Below are positions 45,718-53,703 of a stretch of 64,000 nucleotides of DNA, in pieces. How positions within the stretch are numbered: the first letter of the stretch is position 1; each line of letters opens with the position of its first letter. Where the stretch lies: assembly GCF_003946095.1 (NCBI RefSeq), contig NZ_RHOD01000001.1:62001-126000 (forward strand), read 5' to 3'. Position numbers and translations under genes: made by a program. Under the pieces are notes generated by a model that ran no database searches, was not told the origin of the DNA, and saw only the letters and a program-made list of their open reading frames with translations. The stretch is from Levilactobacillus lindianensis. Its GTDB lineage: Bacteria; Bacillota; Bacilli; Lactobacillales; Lactobacillaceae.

Positions 45718-47412
45718 TTAGCTAAACATGCGCTTAGTGGCCTTCAACAAGGTCTTCGGATCCTTGTCATAACGAGGCGTATCGACCAAGTTATCCATTG
45801 GAACCCCGGCAAAGTGGAACGCCGCGATTTCACCGGAACGGGTCGCACTCTGTTCCGTAAAGATCATCTGGTAAGGCTGTTCAACGAACTCACCGGTGAA
45901 AGCTAAGTTGGTTGAGTGCGCCGGAATAACCTCTGGCCGGTCGGTCTTCGCCCGGTTATTGAAGAGGGCTGAAGCGTATGGCATGTAGACCGGAATATTG
46001 TTGATAATGCTGTCGAGAATGGCGGGTTCCTTTTCCTTGATGTTGTTAGGACCTGGATCCACCTTGGACAACTGGCCAATCAGTTCCTGAGCCATTTCCT
46101 TACCCGTCATCTTGATGTACTGCTTGTGGACGAATTCACCCGTCCGGCGTGGATACAAGAAGTAACCCCAGATAACCGATTCATTAGGCTTCTGGCTGGT
46201 AAAGTGTGGCTGGTGGTGAACCACGATCGACATGTTAACATCCTTCTGCCCCAATGGCGTGATTGGCGTCGTGGACAGGAAGGAGTTCAACGCATTCCCT
46301 GGAACCTGAGTGGTAATCCGCGTAATTTCGTTCAACAGTAAGTGGTTCTTCGTGGTCAACGTGAAGCTGACCCATTCGGAATTCTTACGGTCGGCGAAGA
46401 ACTTATCGGGTGTCCCCAAGTTGTAGAAACGTTCCGTGGCTTTCTTCCACAAGGCGGCACTGATCCCGTATTCCATATTTTCCCGAGCCGGTGTGTTGTA
46501 GTCCCCCATCGTGGCGGAATCCGTGATGGACCCGTTGGTGAAGATGACTGCCGTCTCATCGTCGATATCGACTAATTCCTCGGTCCCGTCTTCCACGTTC
46601 TTAACGTGGATGCCCGTTACCGTGATTTCATCTTGCATCGCACTGTCGGCGAACTCCCAATCCGTGACGATCCGGTTGGAAATAAATTTAACCCCTTCAC
46701 CCTTGAGGTAGTTAATCAGAGGCAAGATCATACTTTCAAATTGGTTATAACGAGTCCGGTTAACCCCAACCAAGTGTTCAATTTGCGTAAATTCGTAAAT
46801 CATTTGGTGCATGTAACGCCGGAGTTCTTGAACGGAACTCTCGATCCGAAAGGCGAACGTGGTTTCCCACATATACCAGAAGTTGGTTTGGAACATGTGT
46901 GGGTCATCCTTGAAGTATTCGGCGATCGTCATGTTATCCAACTTAGTTTCTTCGTCATCGGGCATCAGAACTAATTTCGATAACAGCGCCCGGTCCTTGT
47001 TGTTCAGACCCAACTTGCCACCATCGATGATCCCCTTGCCGCCTTGCATCAACCGTGCCTTGTCAAAAGTCCGGTGGTGCGCATCGAAGTCACGGGTATC
47101 CTCTGCGGCCGTCATTCCTTCCTCAGTTGCGGAAGGAATCCGATCTAGCAAGTCCATCAAATCAACGTAGGTCCGGTAGTTCAGCATCCGGCCACCCCGG
47201 GCAACGTAACCCGTCTGGTTGTCGAGTGGGTGTTCCTTGTTCCAGTATTCATCACTGAATTCTTCGGTCGTCCCACCATCGTTGGCACCGTGCATATCTG
47301 CCCCATAAAAGGTGATATTGTCACCACGCCAATGGCCTTCTTGAATCAGGTAAACCGCCGCGGCCATATTAGATAAACCCGCACCGATCATTACTGCTTT
47401 TGTTTTAACCAT
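45718..47412 (-). CDS. ohyA: Oleate hydratase
   Basis: 564 residues from the ATG at 47410-47412; GGAGG 9-10 bases upstream sets this start, and a GTG three codons earlier lies inside the ribosome binding site. The FAD-binding motif is MIGAGLSNMAAAVYLIQEG at the N-terminus. GYVARGGRMLNYRTY and later FVEQPYQMIFTEQSATRSGE are characteristic of myosin-cross-reactive antigen/oleate hydratases. The enzyme adds water to the cis-9 double bond of oleic and linoleic acid, giving 10-hydroxy acids, and detoxifies free fatty acids. Membrane-associated, no helix. A cre-like site overlaps its promoter. Confidence 0.96.
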   Translation of the reverse strand: MVKTKAVMIGAGLSNMAAAVYLIQEGHWRGDNITFYGADMHGANDGGTTEEFSDEYWNKEHPLDNQTGYVARGGRMLNYRTYVDLMDLLDRIPSATEEGMTAAEDTRDFDAHHRTFDKARLMQGGKGIIDGGKLGLNNKDRALLSKLVLMPDDEETKLDNMTIAEYFKDDPHMFQTNFWYMWETTFAFRIESSVQELRRYMHQMIYEFTQIEHLVGVNRTRYNQFESMILPLINYLKGEGVKFISNRIVTDWEFADSAMQDEITVTGIHVKNVEDGTEELVDIDDETAVIFTNGSITDSATMGDYNTPARENMEYGISAALWKKATERFYNLGTPDKFFADRKNSEWVSFTLTTKNHLLLNEITRITTQVPGNALNSFLSTTPITPLGQKDVNMSIVVHHQPHFTSQKPNESVIWGYFLYPRRTGEFVHKQYIKMTGKEMAQELIGQLSKVDPGPNNIKEKEPAILDSIINNIPVYMPYASALFNNRAKTDRPEVIPAHSTNLAFTGEFVEQPYQMIFTEQSATRSGEIAAFHFAGVPMDNLVDTPRYDKDPKTLLKATKRMFS

Positions 47413-47453
47413 CAAAAACACCTCCGTAGATTCTTTTTGCCTTTTACAACCTC

Positions 47454-47491
47454 ATTATGCTTGCTTTGTCATGTATTGTAAAGCGTTTACA
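47454..47491 (-). promoter_or_regulatory. ohyA promoter with overlapping cre-like palindrome
   Basis: On the minus strand TTTACA (47477-47482), 17-bp spacer, CATAAT (47454-47459). TGTAAACGCTTTACA (47477-47491) is a 15-bp near-palindrome, a cre site with one extra central base, covering the -35. Confidence 0.55.
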
Positions 47492-47725
47492 TGACGGTTT
47501 TATAAAAAAGTCCAGATCGTTACGGATCCTTAATACACCGGTGATTGCGACACGTCGTGTTCCATTTATAGGGGCCAAATATCACCCAAATCTGCGTCGC
47601 AAAAACGGTCGAAACGGTTTACCAAAAAGAGTGCCAAAAAGGGCGATTAGTCAATGAGCATTATCGGGGTTAAGCGGAGTTGACTGCCTTTTTTGGCACA
47701 TTTCAGCAATATAAACTCAACCGTC
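47492..47725. other. Spacer upstream of ohyA
   Basis: No gene seen; a short open frame here has no ribosome binding site. Confidence 0.4.
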
Positions 47726-47760
47726 CACAAAAAAAGCCGAGACAACTGTCTCGACTTTTA
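47726..47760 (-). terminator. Terminator of the wall protein gene
   Basis: Minus strand AAAGTCGAGACA / TGTCTCGGCTTT (one mismatch) then TTTTTTG. Confidence 0.8.
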
Positions 47761-47782
47761 GGCTATTAGTAGGAGGTAACGG

Positions 47783-48499
47783 TTAGTCAGCTGCCATGAA
47801 CTTGCCGGCGGTCAACTTGGAAGCTAAAACCCAGCCCTTCGTCTTTCCGCTAGTAACGTAGAGGTACTTGACGTTCTTCTTAGATTTCTTAATCGACATC
47901 TTCTTCGTTGCGTAGAAAGTCTTGCTTTCTGGCAACTTGCCCTTCAATTTCAACGTTACCTTTGATTTGTCGGCAGCGAATTTGCCCGTGTAGAAGGCTG
48001 GACGAGCGTTCTTGAAGTGGTAAGCACTCTTCTTAATCTTCTTGGCACTGACCAAGGTGTAGGTATTGGACTTGTGAACCCCATCGGCCGCCATGAATTT
48101 GCCAGCGGTTAACTTGGAAAGGGCAACCCAACCCTTAACCTTGCCGTTGGCCGTCTTGATGTAGCCATAGCTGACCTTCTTGCCCTTGGCGTTCTTAATC
48201 ACAATCTTCTTGCTGGCAGTGTAGGTGACGCCAGACTTCAGCGTGCCCTTCTTAGCCATCTTCACCTTGGACTTGTCAGCAGCAAATGCGGCACTATAAA
48301 GGGCTGGCTTACCGGATTTAACGTGGTAAACAGCTTTCTTTAAAGCTGCACTACTCAATAAGGTATAGCTGACTTTCTTAGCGGCTGGTTTGGCAGCGGC
48401 AAATGCAGTCACAGAACTACTTACGGGAGCAATAGCCCCGACCCCTAATGGTAATACCATGGCTGCTGCCGCTGCGATCATTGCAACTTTCTTCATCAT
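47783..48499 (-). CDS. Secreted protein with two SLAP/SH3-like repeats
   Basis: 238 residues. Signal peptide 1-36 (cleavage after AFAAA). Two repeats of about 95 residues follow (about 43-140 and 147-238), each with YHxK(S/N)xxPAxYxxxFAADKSKV, a K-rich strand and KGWVxxSKLTAGKFMAAD. The second repeat ends at the stop. The protein is very basic and Lys/Ala-rich. Similar SLAP/DUF5776-type modules bind anionic wall polymers, so it probably coats the wall. It has no catalytic domain. Codon bias suggests high expression. Confidence 0.85.
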   Translation of the reverse strand: MMKKVAMIAAAAAMVLPLGVGAIAPVSSSVTAFAAAKPAAKKVSYTLLSSAALKKAVYHVKSGKPALYSAAFAADKSKVKMAKKGTLKSGVTYTASKKIVIKNAKGKKVSYGYIKTANGKVKGWVALSKLTAGKFMAADGVHKSNTYTLVSAKKIKKSAYHFKNARPAFYTGKFAADKSKVTLKLKGKLPESKTFYATKKMSIKKSKKNVKYLYVTSGKTKGWVLASKLTAGKFMAAD

Positions 48500-48671
48500 A
48501 ACAATTACCCCCCGAATAATTTTGAACTCATCTCTGAATTCACGGGTATCATATCACGCTCCCCTGAGAGACGGAACTAACGACGCTTAAAAAACGCTCG
48601 AAAACGTTGCTAAATATGAGATTAGCGGTAAATTAACGCAACTTACTCTTAGGGCCTTATTCGTGTCAAAT
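48500..48671. other. Spacer upstream of the wall protein gene
   Basis: Should hold the promoter of the gene at 47783-48499. No other element seen. Confidence 0.4.
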
Positions 48672-48710
48672 CGAAAAAATCGTGACCGCCAAATTAATAG
48701 CGATCACGAC
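48672..48710 (-). terminator. Probable terminator downstream of the acyltransferase
   Basis: Minus strand TCGTGATCGC pairs with GCGGTCACGA (one mismatch), followed by TTTTTTCGA. If used by the acyltransferase at 49183-51126, its 3' untranslated region spans structured copies 7 and 8. Confidence 0.6.
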
Positions 48711-48760
48711 TACTTGTCATTCTACTGATTTAATGGGTTTTAGAGTTTGAGACTACTGGC

Positions 48761-48847
48761 GATCAAGTCTCCGGGCGGTTGCTCAGAGGGCTGGAACGTT
48801 GTGGCCACGATTGAACCCTCTGAGCAACCACCCTCCAGCAGAGATCC
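48761..48847 (-). repeat. Structured intergenic element, copy 7 (internal-deletion form)
   Basis: Minus strand: GGTTGCTCAGAGGG / CCCTCTGAGCAACC perfect 14-bp outer stem around a short core GTGGCCACAACGTTCCAG, which matches GTGCCCACAGCGTTCCAG of copies 3a/3b. The three inner hairpins are missing. Confidence 0.75.
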
Positions 48848-48987
48848 AGCATTACCGGAACGTTGCGTTGCATTGATCAGTTGAGGAAGTCCAGCACCAA
48901 TCTGCTAGCACCAGTGACCGACTAACATCTGCCATCAACACCACCGTTCATACTCGAACATGCTGTTACCAACAACACACAATCCCA
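48848..48987. other. C/A-rich spacer between copies 7 and 8
   Basis: G-poor on the plus strand with ATCTGCCATC (48926-48935) as before other plus-oriented copies. No gene. Confidence 0.4.
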
Positions 48988-49159
48988 GCTGGAGGAAACC
49001 AGACAGAACCCCCGTGTCGGTAATCTTAGCCGAGGTTTTTTCTCGGCTTAGACCACGGCCAACTTTGAACCTCGTGATTTTCGAGGTTCAAGGTTGCCCT
49101 GAAGACCGAACTTTGGCTTCAAGTCTACCTCATGGGGGTTCTGTCTGGTTGCCGCAGGC
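48988..49159 (+). repeat. Structured intergenic element, copy 8
   Basis: AACCAGACAGAACCCCC / GGGGGTTCTGTCTGGTT is a perfect 17-bp outer stem; CCGTGTCG; hairpin I CTTAGCCGAG / CTCGGCTTAG; hairpin II CAACTTTGAACCTCG / CGAGGTTCAAGGTTG; hairpin III CTGAAGACC / GGCTTCA. It lies 23 bp after the acyltransferase stop, antisense to its transcript. Confidence 0.85.
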
Positions 49160-49182
49160 GACACTCTCAAAACAAATTAAAG

Positions 49183-51126
49183 TTATTTTTGTTGGCTAAC
49201 CTTCGTAACGGCCTTGGCAATGAGTGACGTGTAGTGCCGGTTTCCACGGTTATTCGGGTGCACGTGGTCACTGACGAACCACTTATCTTTGCCCTTAGCC
49301 GTGCTGTACCAATCGACGATGTGGACGTTCTTGTAAGCATCCGCCGTCTTTTGAATCCGCCGGTTAACCGAGTTCTGCCACTCCCGCGTTGGGACGTGTG
49401 CCGTGACCCAGAAGATCTCGTGATTGGGCCCAATGGCTTCGACGATATCCTTGGCTTGTTCCGGCGTGATGTAGCCGTTCGTTCCGATATTAACCAGAAC
49501 ATTCTTCGCCAGTTGTCCCTGTTGGCCGAGACTAGTCACAACGTCTTTCACATCAGCCGCTTGGCGCCCAACTTTACCATCCACGATGGCCCCAGGGAAG
49601 ACCTTCTGTAGGTCACCCGAGTCGTCCAAAAGAACAGAATCCCCGATCGCCGTTAATGGCGTTTGCTTGCTGGTGACCACCTCTTCTGGCGTGAGACCAT
49701 AAGTCTTTGCGGTATCTTGATCCGTCTTGGACAGCTTCGAGAAGGCCACGGCCTTGTCATGCTTCCGTTTGGAGGCTTCCTTGGCCAACGCCTTCTGCTT
49801 CTTAGCGGCTTCGGTATTCTTCTTCTTAGCCGCCGCTTGCCGTTGGGTGATGGTCTGTTGCAGAGCCGTAGGCTTAGCCGCCGCGGGCTGTTGCATGAAG
49901 CCAACTGCCGTCAACCCAAAGAGTACGGCGCCGATGACGCCAAGGCTGCTGGCCAACCGATGTGCGTCTGGCTGTTTGAAAAACGCCACAACGTCGTGGG
50001 TGAACCGACCATAATGGTAGTGCCGCAGTGGCCGTTCGATCCAGCGATAGCTGAGTTCTGTGGCGACCATGATTAACGCCACCTCGACTAAGGCATTGAA
50101 CAGCGGATGATTTCCAATATTGACGCGAGATTCGTAGAAAATCATCACTGGAAATTGATACAGATAGATCCCATAACTTCGTTGTCCCACATAACTAAAA
50201 ACCGGATTCGATAAAATTCGATTCATATCACTACCGGGGTGAGCAACCGTTCCGACCAGAATTCCAGAGAGGACGGTGAACCAGAACATGCCCCCACGAT
50301 AAGTGCTAGCCGCTTGCCCGTTCATGTTAAAGAACAGGTAAATCAGGGCCAATAATGACGCCCCACCGAGGCCATCCATGACTAATCGATGGGCCCGGGT
50401 AACATCCGCACTGAGCCGATGAGCCGGCCAGACAAAGGCCATGGCCGCACCGATTAAGATGGCAAACATCCGTGTGTCCGTGCCGTAGTAAACCCGGTTG
50501 GTATTCTGTGGATTATAAAGTAACGCCATCGCTACAGCAGAAGCTACCGCCGCGGCCAACAAGATCACCAATGCCCGGCCCTGCTTCTTTACAAATAGGA
50601 GCAACGCGAGAACGACTAACGGCCAGACGAGGTAGAACTGACCTTCGATGGATAGCGACCACAAGTGGGTAAACGGTGACTCCCCACTGAAGCGATCAAA
50701 GTACGATTGGCCATGATTGATTTCAAACCAGTTATAGCCGTAAATGAGATTGGTCAAGACCGTCCTACGAATGTTGACCAGCAACTCCCGTTGAAACAAG
50801 GTAATGTAGGCCGTCGTGGCCAAAATCATGGTGACTAGTGCCGGATACAGACGTTTCAAGCGCCGCCCGTAGAACCCCCAGATATCAATAGTGTGGGTCC
50901 GATCCCACTCTTGAATAAGCAGGTAAGTAATCAGATATCCCGAAACCACGAAAAAGATCGGAACCCCCAAGTACCCCCCTTGAAGTGTCGATGGTGCTAA
51001 GTGATAAATGATAACGCCTAGAACGGCTAAGGTTCGAATACCGTCGAACCCCGTTATGTAACGTTTTTTCCCCATGCGTTGCGTCCGAAAGTCGGAACGC
51101 GTTAGCCGCGAGTTCAATTGATCCAT
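49183..51126 (-). CDS. OatA-like membrane O-acyltransferase with extracellular SGNH domain
   Basis: 647 residues. The acyltransferase-3 part (about 20-400) has some ten to eleven helices and the N-terminal signature GFDGIRTLAVLGVIIYHLAPS (His of the catalytic dyad region), GYLGVPIFFVVSGYLIT. A Lys/Ala/Gln-rich linker (about 420-465) leads to an SGNH hydrolase-like domain (about 480-647) with IGDSVLLDD for the catalytic serine and SDHVHPNNRG for the Asp-His pair. This two-part layout is that of OatA, which O-acetylates peptidoglycan MurNAc and gives lysozyme resistance. Acceptor not proven. Confidence 0.9.
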   Translation of the reverse strand: MDQLNSRLTRSDFRTQRMGKKRYITGFDGIRTLAVLGVIIYHLAPSTLQGGYLGVPIFFVVSGYLITYLLIQEWDRTHTIDIWGFYGRRLKRLYPALVTMILATTAYITLFQRELLVNIRRTVLTNLIYGYNWFEINHGQSYFDRFSGESPFTHLWSLSIEGQFYLVWPLVVLALLLFVKKQGRALVILLAAAVASAVAMALLYNPQNTNRVYYGTDTRMFAILIGAAMAFVWPAHRLSADVTRAHRLVMDGLGGASLLALIYLFFNMNGQAASTYRGGMFWFTVLSGILVGTVAHPGSDMNRILSNPVFSYVGQRSYGIYLYQFPVMIFYESRVNIGNHPLFNALVEVALIMVATELSYRWIERPLRHYHYGRFTHDVVAFFKQPDAHRLASSLGVIGAVLFGLTAVGFMQQPAAAKPTALQQTITQRQAAAKKKNTEAAKKQKALAKEASKRKHDKAVAFSKLSKTDQDTAKTYGLTPEEVVTSKQTPLTAIGDSVLLDDSGDLQKVFPGAIVDGKVGRQAADVKDVVTSLGQQGQLAKNVLVNIGTNGYITPEQAKDIVEAIGPNHEIFWVTAHVPTREWQNSVNRRIQKTADAYKNVHIVDWYSTAKGKDKWFVSDHVHPNNRGNRHYTSLIAKAVTKVSQQK

Positions 51127-51509
51127 AAAATTACTCCTTTTCTCTCTGATGCTTTGTAGAGATCCCCCAAATTAATCAATTAATTATTAATTTTTAGTCG
51201 TTTATATTTAAGGTGTAGATAATAGAGGCAACGACAAAGAAAATCGGCTTAAATATTGTTCCGCCGGGTGATCGTTAACCCCATCTAAGTAGCTTCATTT
51301 TATAATGTTTTCCATTAAGAAACAACGCTTTTACTCGAAATTTCAAATTTGTAAAATTTGACACTCAGCCGACACATCCTACGGCAAAAATTCTCGGTAA
51401 TTCGGGGGATCTTGCCACATGTTTGTTAGTTCAATAACCATTCACAAACGCTAACCGTGAAATCATTTCCGGCTAATCCTCCCACCCCTTACGCCACCCT
51501 AACTCATGG
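51127..51509. other. AT-rich spacer upstream of the acyltransferase and add
   Basis: No gene seen. It should carry the minus-strand acyltransferase promoter. Confidence 0.4.
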
Positions 51510-51515
51510 TATACT
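51510..51515 (+). promoter_or_regulatory. -10 box of add
   Basis: TATACT; no consensus -35 at 17 bp. Transcription would start near 51522, giving a leader of about 150 nt that contains a stem-loop element. Confidence 0.45.
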
Positions 51516-51546
51516 GAAATCATATCAACTGAATTGATCGCTTTGA

Positions 51547-51639
51547 CCCGCCTACGGTGGTCAGCAATATCAGCTGAACAATGACCAACTTTCCATACTG
51601 TTGTCGTTCAGCCGAAGGCACCTGGTTTCCGCAGGCGGG
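51547..51639. repeat. Stem-loop element in the add leader (copy 9, short form)
   Basis: CCCGCCTACGG / CCGCAGGCGGG outer stem (one mismatch) and an inner hairpin GCTGAACAATGAC / GTTGTCGTTCAGC. The GCCTACGG and CCGCAGGC ends are those of the larger elements; the conserved core is absent. Confidence 0.6.
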
Positions 51640-51673
51640 ATCATTCTAATACAACTTTATAGGAGGAATTTCC

Positions 51674-52696
51674 ATGACCCAACAGCCATTTACCCCCGTT
51701 ACCGTCCGCCAGTACCCCAAAGTCGACCTGCACTGTCACCTTGAAGGCTCACTCTCCCTCGGTGCCTTGCGGGAAATGGCCGCAGTGACAGATACGCCGC
51801 TTCCCGTGGGTGACCGAGCCTTGCACGACCTACTCATCGCCACCGCCACGAATCCCGAGACTACCGACTATTTAAAGCGCTTTCAACCGGTTATCGACCT
51901 GATGCAGACCGCTAAGCAACTCGAAATTGCCGGTGCGGACATCGTGCGAACCGCCGCAGCCGATGGTCTCATCTACATGGAGACGCGATTCACACCGACC
52001 CTTTACACCCAGGGTGACCTGAACCTAGGCACGGCCATTGCGGCACTCCTTCGGGGACTTCATGCTGGAACCAAGACTTACGGCGTGCCGGTCAACGCCA
52101 TTGTCTGTGGCCGCCGCGAAGGGGCGTTAGCGGAACTCACCACCGTCTTTGAAACGGCCGCTAAGTTTACCGATCAAGGCGTCGTGGGCTTGGACCTCGT
52201 CGGCGATGAGGCCGAGTACCCCACGATCGACCTTGCCGATGCCATCCGTGCCGCACACGCCACCGGTCTACCCATTGCCCTACACGCCGGGGAAACGGCG
52301 CCCGTCGACAACGTCGTGGTGGCGATGACCTTACAAGTCGAGCGAATCGGTCACGGCCAGCGACTCAATGGCTTCCCGGCCGCCATGGCACGGGATAAAC
52401 GGACCGGGACCACGCTGGAGACTTGCCTCACCAGTAGTCACCGATCGGTTGACCTTCCCGATTATCCCAACTTGCCACTCCAGGACTTTCTCGATGCCGG
52501 ACTGAAGGTCACCGTTAATACCAATCATCGGACGATTGCCGACGTCAATTTGACCGACGAAATCCTAGCGTTGCATGATCACAGCGATTTAGATTGGGAT
52601 CAATTAGCCCAGCTGACTCACAATGCCATCGACGGGGCCTTCCTGAAGGATGCGGATAAGACCGTACTTCACGCTAAAGTACCCGTGATCGCTTAA
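51674..52696 (+). CDS. add: Adenosine deaminase
   Basis: 340 residues. The metal site HCH in KVDLHCHLEG (about 17-24), METRFTP, the catalytic HAGE (about 204) and GHGQRL and DLPDYPN motifs are those of the adenosine/AMP deaminase family. It converts adenosine to inosine in purine salvage. AGGAGGAATTTCC precedes the ATG. It is monocistronic. Some relatives act on other adenine nucleosides, so specificity is inferred. Confidence 0.94.
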   Translation: MTQQPFTPVTVRQYPKVDLHCHLEGSLSLGALREMAAVTDTPLPVGDRALHDLLIATATNPETTDYLKRFQPVIDLMQTAKQLEIAGADIVRTAAADGLIYMETRFTPTLYTQGDLNLGTAIAALLRGLHAGTKTYGVPVNAIVCGRREGALAELTTVFETAAKFTDQGVVGLDLVGDEAEYPTIDLADAIRAAHATGLPIALHAGETAPVDNVVVAMTLQVERIGHGQRLNGFPAAMARDKRTGTTLETCLTSSHRSVDLPDYPNLPLQDFLDAGLKVTVNTNHRTIADVNLTDEILALHDHSDLDWDQLAQLTHNAIDGAFLKDADKTVLHAKVPVIA

Positions 52697-52705
52697 CTTT
52701 ATCAC

Positions 52706-52742
52706 CAGGTCCCGACCCTAACCGTCGGGCCTTTTTCTTTGC
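52706..52742 (+). terminator. Terminator of add
   Basis: GGTCCCGAC / CGTCGGGCC stem with a T-rich tail (TTTTTCTTT). Confidence 0.85.
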
Positions 52743-52812
52743 TACCAAAAGGTGATGACTTGCCAGTGACCTCTTTCTTAGTTAAAGTAATCTTTATCAA
52801 GGAGGCTTTGCC

Positions 52813-53637
52813 ATGTCCCAAACTTATCCTTATCAAGACGCCTTCAATCGCGTGCTCCACGAACGATCCATGGCGCAGGCCACGTTCGAGGAGTACAACG
52901 CCACGTTGGCAGACTTCTTCAAGTACCTCGAAAACTTCAATCCGACTTATCAACGTGAACATCGTGTCAATCAACTCCAAACCGCCGATGTCCAACAATA
53001 CCTCGCCATGCTGGTCGATCAACGCGAGATTCAAAATCAGACCTATAACAAGGTGCTATCCCACCTCAACGTCTACTTCAAATTTCTCTTCTCCCACCGG
53101 TGGACACCTTATCTACCAACTCTGGATCTCAAAAGTAAGCCCAAACAAGCTGCTCGCCCCCTAAATTTCCGATGGGTCGATCACCTCGATGACTTACTGG
53201 CAGACCAACGCCTCCACGTCTATACCCGCCTGACGCTTCTGCTAATCGCCCACGGTTATCCGGTTCAGGCCTTCCTACGTCCCGGCTTTACCGCCGATCT
53301 CGATACGCGGTCTTGGTCCCCGGCGGCGCAGACCTTCTTGACTGAGCTCCGTGAATTTATCACTCCCCTCCAGGCGCGCTTCCGGTCGTCCGACTGGTTT
53401 CTCAAGCAACGGGCCTCAACCGACCCCCACCTGACACTTCCGGGACTCCATAAATATCTAAAGCCCGACGAGGCTCTCACTGGCTTTTCCCTCGGCCCAG
53501 CCGGCCTGTACCAAGGTTACTTAGTTAACTATCTCCGTCGCCATCCCCAGAAGTCCGATCGCGAGGTCATTGCGGCCCTGCACCTCGCACCAGATGCCAT
53601 CGACTACTATCGTCGTTTAGCGCAACGGGCAGACTAA
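52813..53637 (+). CDS. Degenerate tyrosine recombinase-like protein (probably inactive)
   Basis: 274 residues. The N-terminal half (about 10-105) resembles the SAM-like core-binding domain of XerC/D (ATFEEYNATLADFFKYLENF...NKVLSHLNVYFKFLFSH). The C-terminal part ends with a pattern like the Xer box (LVNYLRRHPQKSDREVIAALHLAPDAIDYYRRLA). The catalytic arginines and histidine are not where expected: no R..E pair and the HxLRH is replaced by LGPAGLYQGYL. It may bind DNA without recombining it, or be a decayed recombinase. It lies alone between add and a polysaccharide deacetylase gene. Confidence 0.7.
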   Translation: MSQTYPYQDAFNRVLHERSMAQATFEEYNATLADFFKYLENFNPTYQREHRVNQLQTADVQQYLAMLVDQREIQNQTYNKVLSHLNVYFKFLFSHRWTPYLPTLDLKSKPKQAARPLNFRWVDHLDDLLADQRLHVYTRLTLLLIAHGYPVQAFLRPGFTADLDTRSWSPAAQTFLTELREFITPLQARFRSSDWFLKQRASTDPHLTLPGLHKYLKPDEALTGFSLGPAGLYQGYLVNYLRRHPQKSDREVIAALHLAPDAIDYYRRLAQRAD

Positions 53638-53703
53638 GCATTGCCACTTCACGTTGAACCCCCTATACTATGTAGGTGAGATAACTAATTGGGGGAATTA
53701 GAC

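Noticed and set aside
46342-47170. Several 60-120 codon frames antisense to ohyA
   Set aside because: They are mirror frames of a well conserved gene and have no start signals.
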